Positions 4,829 to 7,736 of a stretch of DNA of 7,736 nt are shown here, piece after piece (position 1 is the stretch's first letter; each line of letters starts with the position of its first letter). Source of the stretch: CAIJXO01 sp964485905 (GTDB lineage Bacteria > Patescibacteriota > Minisyncoccia > Phycocordibacterales > GWA1-40-21); assembly GCA_964485905.1 (NCBI GenBank), contig CAZAJY010000029.1:1-7736 (forward strand). Direction: 5' to 3'. The notes under the pieces are model-generated. The model saw only the letters and a program-made list of their open reading frames with translations. It was not told the DNA's origin and did not search any database. The position numbers and the translations under genes were made by a program.

Positions 4829-5693
4829 GGATATGGAAAAACTAACAAAACAACAGATCGTGTTAGTTACTCTCTTAGTGAGTTTCGTAACTTCTATTGC
4901 CACTGGAATTGTGACTGTGGCTTTGATGGATCAGGCTCCACCGGGTGTGACTCAAACCATTAATCGAGTGGTGGAAAGAACTATTGAAAAAGTGGTGACC
5001 GAACCGGCTCAGAATAATAATGCGGCTGCGGTTATAACGCGCGAAACTATTGTGGTAAAAGAAGATGATAAAATTGTAGAATCAGTAGATAAAAATAAAA
5101 ATAGTATTGTTCGAATTTATACAAATAATAGAAATGAAGAGAGCTCTCAAGTTTTTGTTGGTTTGGGAACAATTGTATCAAAAGATGGTCTAATTGCTAC
5201 AGGTGATGTCTTTGCTGATCAACGTGGAAAATTTCTAGTGACCGTTGATAATACTAAATTTTATGATGTTCTTGTTTTACCTAAAAAAGATGGCCAGCAA
5301 TTTTATTTCTTAAAGGTGGTTCAGGATGAAAAAAATCCAATTACTTTTGTACCAGTAATTTTTTCTGATTCCAGTGTCTTAAAATTAGGTCAGACCGTTA
5401 TCGCTTGGGGTGGCCAGACGCAAAATGCTGTTTCTACTGGTATTGTTTCTAGTTTAATTAGTACCGATGGTGTGACTAATTCTGATATGACAGCGACCAC
5501 TAGTCCTGGAACAAAAGAAATTGCAGCTATTAAAACTAATATAAATTTGATAGACAGTTTGTCTGGTGGTCCATTATTGAATTTGTATGGTGAGGTGGTT
5601 GGCATCAGAGTTAGTTCAAGTTTATCTGATTATAATTTTCTTCCTTCTAATCTCTTAAAACAAGAGGTCTCTAGTTATGCCGCCATTCAATAA
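4827..5693 (+). CDS. Membrane-anchored trypsin-like protein, probable pseudoprotease
   Basis: The 288-residue product has a short cytoplasmic head, one membrane helix (about 11-34, IVLVTLLVSFVTSIATGIVTV), a linker (about 40-85) and a periplasm-side domain resembling HtrA/trypsin proteases. Visible family landmarks are GLGTIVSKDGLIATGDVF (112-129) in the place of GSGFIISKDGLILTNNHVV, and SLSGGPLLNLYGEVVGI (244-260) in the place of GNSGGPLLNLKGEVIGI. The nucleophile Ser246 remains. The catalytic His is missing from the TNNHV position (now TGDVF), and no Asp stands in the usual D-x-A-v-L-K strand (FYFLKV, 159-164). It therefore probably binds rather than cleaves, and no PDZ domain follows. The ATG at 4827 is annotated, but ATG 4833 (MEKLTKQQ) is equally possible. 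Its end overlaps clpB by 17 nt, so the two are probably translated together. Confidence 0.8.
   Translation: MDMEKLTKQQIVLVTLLVSFVTSIATGIVTVALMDQAPPGVTQTINRVVERTIEKVVTEPAQNNNAAAVITRETIVVKEDDKIVESVDKNKNSIVRIYTNNRNEESSQVFVGLGTIVSKDGLIATGDVFADQRGKFLVTVDNTKFYDVLVLPKKDGQQFYFLKVVQDEKNPITFVPVIFSDSSVLKLGQTVIAWGGQTQNAVSTGIVSSLISTDGVTNSDMTATTSPGTKEIAAIKTNINLIDSLSGGPLLNLYGEVVGIRVSSSLSDYNFLPSNLLKQEVSSYAAIQ
5663..5668 (+). promoter_or_regulatory. Ribosome binding site for clpB inside the preceding gene
   Basis: AGAGGT lies 8 nt before the clpB ATG at 5677, within the coding sequence of the trypsin-like gene. It matches the anti-Shine-Dalgarno at five of six positions of GGAGGT. With the 17-nt gene overlap this supports re-initiation or coupled translation and helps fix the clpB start. 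Confidence 0.6.
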
Positions 5694-7736
5694 TTTTACA
5701 AATAAAGCCAAAGAAGTAATTAGGCGAGCTCATGAGCTTGCTATTGAGCGTGGTCAGAATCATGTTAATTCGACACATTTATTAATGGCCCTGATTGCTC
5801 AAGAAGAAAGCTTGGTTTCTTCTATTTTAGATCGTCTAGAGATTGATACAATATCTTTGACAGATATTTTATTGGAGATGATTGATAGTATTTCTCCTAG
5901 TTCCAATATTTCTTCACCAGCCGTGCAAATATATTTAACACCAGATCTTGCACAGATTATTGAAATATCTGGTAAGATTGCCAAGGAATTAAAAGATAAT
6001 TTTATTTCTACTGAGCATTTATTTATTGGAGTGCTAGATACACCAAGTTCTGCCCATGATGTATTGAATCGTTTTAAAATTAATCGTCCCAAAGTCGTGG
6101 CAATTTTGGAAGAATTCAAAAAAAATAATATTACCGAAGCGCCTGTTGCTAAGAAATTTAAATCAATTCTTAAATATACTAGAAATTTAACCAAATTAGC
6201 CAAAGAAAATAAATTGGACCCAGTGATTGGGCGTGATGCAGAAATTGGAAGAATAATTCAAATTCTTTCTCGTCGAACTAAGAATAATCCGATTTTGATT
6301 GGAGAAGCTGGTGTCGGTAAGACTGCGATTGTAGAAGGTTTAGCTATTAGGATGTCTACTGGTGACGTGCCAGAATCTTTAAAAGATAAAGAATTAGTCT
6401 CTTTAGATTTAGGTTCATTAATTGCTGGTACTAAATATCGTGGTGAATTTGAGGAACGCTTAAAAGGAATTATTAAAGAAATTGAGAAATCTGAAGGAAA
6501 GATAATTGTTTTTATTGATGAAATTCATACTATCGTCGGGGCTGGTTCGGCTGAAGGTTCTTTGGATGCTTCTAATATGTTAAAACCCGCTCTTTCCCGA
6601 GGTGAATTTAGGACCATCGGGGCGACAACAATTAAAGAATATCAAAAAATTGAAAAGGATCCAGCCTTAACTCGTCGTTTTCAAACCGTTTATATTAATG
6701 AACCATCACTCGAAGATGCCATTGCCATTTTGCGTGGTTTAAAAGAAAAATATGAACTTTATCATGGTGTGCGTATTACTGATGATGCGATTCTTGCCTC
6801 GGTTAATTTAAGCTCTCGTTATATTACGGATCGTTTTTTACCAGATAAGGCAGTGGATTTAATTGACGAGGCTGCTTCGGCATTAAAAATTTCTCTAGAA
6901 AATATGCCTCCGATTTTAGAAGAAACTCATCGTCGAGTTTTACGTTTGGAAATTGAACGTGAGGCTCTAAAGAAAGAAGCTGAAAGTGGGGACCGAAAAG
7001 CTAAGACACGAACAAAAATAATTGAAAAAGAAATTGCGAATCTAAAAGAAAAGACGGCGGAAATAGAGTTGAAGTGGAAAAATGAGAAAGAAACTATTAC
7101 GGAAATTAAGGCTATTAAAAAAGGTTTGGAACAGGCACGGATTGAAGCTGAATCTGCTGAAATGCGAGTAGATTTGGCTACAGCTGCAGAGATTCGTTAT
7201 GGACGTATTCCACAGATGGAGAAAGACCTAGTCATCAAGGCTAAAAGATTAAAAATCCTGCAAAGTTCTCGTCGGATGTTGAAAGAAGAAATCGGGGAAG
7301 AAGATATCGCTGATATTGTTTCTCGCTGGACTGGTGTGCCAGTCACACGAATGTTGGAAGCTGAAGCAGAAAAACTCAATCGAATGGAAGATGAATTGAA
7401 AAAAAGAATTATTGGTCAAGATGAAGCAGTCAAGAAAATTTCTGATACCGTTAAACGATCGCGAGCGGGAATTGCTGATCCTAATCGACCAATTGGTTCT
7501 TTCATTTTCTTAGGTCCTACGGGTGTCGGTAAAACCGAATTGACCAAAGCTTTAGCCGAATTTATGTTTGATGATGAAGATGCTTTAATTCGGGTAGATA
7601 TGTCAGAACTTATGGAAAAACATTCCGTTTCTAAATTAATAGGTTCTCCTCCGGGCTATATTGGTTATGAAGAGGGTGGTAATTTGACGGAGAAAGTTCG
7701 TCATCGCCCTTACTCGGTTATTTTATTTGATGAAAT
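5677..7736 (+). CDS. clpB: ATP-dependent disaggregase ClpB, 3' end outside the window
   Basis: ClpB is a hexameric AAA+ machine that works with DnaK to pull polypeptides out of aggregates in the cytoplasm. The first 686 codons are present and no stop is reached. The family is about 860 residues, so roughly the last fifth is missing. Clp_N repeats occupy about 1-140. The first AAA domain has Walker A GEAGVGKT (209-216), pore-loop Tyr254 in TKYRGEF, Walker B FIDE (279-282) and arginine finger region LTRRF (331-335). A long coiled-coil M domain (about 405-530), with RLEIEREALKKE and EIRYGRIP, separates ClpB from ClpC and ClpA. The second AAA domain has Walker A GPTGVGKT (613-620), pore motif GYIGYEEGG (660-668) and Walker B LFDE (683-686) at the very edge. 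The ATG overlaps the previous gene by 17 nt and has an internal Shine-Dalgarno. ClpB carries no ClpP-docking tripeptide, but that region is not in the window. Confidence 0.96.
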   Translation, partial: MPPFNNFTNKAKEVIRRAHELAIERGQNHVNSTHLLMALIAQEESLVSSILDRLEIDTISLTDILLEMIDSISPSSNISSPAVQIYLTPDLAQIIEISGKIAKELKDNFISTEHLFIGVLDTPSSAHDVLNRFKINRPKVVAILEEFKKNNITEAPVAKKFKSILKYTRNLTKLAKENKLDPVIGRDAEIGRIIQILSRRTKNNPILIGEAGVGKTAIVEGLAIRMSTGDVPESLKDKELVSLDLGSLIAGTKYRGEFEERLKGIIKEIEKSEGKIIVFIDEIHTIVGAGSAEGSLDASNMLKPALSRGEFRTIGATTIKEYQKIEKDPALTRRFQTVYINEPSLEDAIAILRGLKEKYELYHGVRITDDAILASVNLSSRYITDRFLPDKAVDLIDEAASALKISLENMPPILEETHRRVLRLEIEREALKKEAESGDRKAKTRTKIIEKEIANLKEKTAEIELKWKNEKETITEIKAIKKGLEQARIEAESAEMRVDLATAAEIRYGRIPQMEKDLVIKAKRLKILQSSRRMLKEEIGEEDIADIVSRWTGVPVTRMLEAEAEKLNRMEDELKKRIIGQDEAVKKISDTVKRSRAGIADPNRPIGSFIFLGPTGVGKTELTKALAEFMFDDEDALIRVDMSELMEKHSVSKLIGSPPGYIGYEEGGNLTEKVRHRPYSVILFDE

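Noticed and set aside
4735..5676. CIRCE or other heat-shock operator ahead of the clpB transcript.
   Set aside because: No TTAGCACTC-N9-GAGTGCTAA-like sequence was seen in the leader or in the preceding gene.
1..7736. CRISPR array, transposase, integrase or attachment site.
   Set aside because: No regularly spaced direct repeats and no recombinase gene were found. The tRNA genes show no duplicated 3' fragment elsewhere in the window.

Overview
The window looks like a chromosomal piece of an AT-rich bacterium of the Candidate Phyla Radiation (Patescibacteria, probably Parcubacteria-like). The reasons are a very short IF-2 without the long N-terminal region, a DUF4446 membrane protein, a trypsin-fold membrane-anchored protein next to clpB, a tRNA-Cys with no encoded CCA, strong A/T codon bias, and promoters placed so close to start codons that several transcripts should be leaderless or nearly so. 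The lineage is an inference from gene content and style, not from a marker phylogeny.

Left half (1-2589, minus strand). Read in transcription order this holds a DUF4446 membrane protein, infB (IF-2), rbfA, tRNA-Cys(GCA) and a tRNA-Leu(UAA) cut by the window start. infB and rbfA are one nucleotide apart and form the conserved translation/ribosome-maturation pair. Centre (2590-2656): a compact divergent promoter region in which one palindromic TTGCAA hexamer can serve as the -35 box for both directions.

Right half (2600-7736, plus strand). First comes an IscS/NifS-type cysteine desulfurase carrying an in-frame palindromic insertion of about 21 codons. Next is an isolated transcription unit (3912-4398) with a near-consensus promoter, structured leader, strong Shine-Dalgarno, an unrecognised 108-codon gene and a strong terminator. 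Its gene is about 52% G+C by hand count, against roughly 20-30% in sampled stretches of its neighbour. Then come a GIY-YIG nuclease-domain gene with an 18-bp imperfect inverted repeat at its 3' side, a membrane-anchored trypsin-like protein that has apparently lost catalytic His and Asp, and clpB, overlapping the previous gene by 17 nt and running off the window after 686 codons.

Functionally most of the window is housekeeping: translation initiation, 30S maturation, tRNAs, sulfur transfer and protein disaggregation. The parts that stand out are the GC-rich orphan unit, the palindrome inside the desulfurase, the shared -35 element, and the translationally coupled pseudoprotease-clpB pair.
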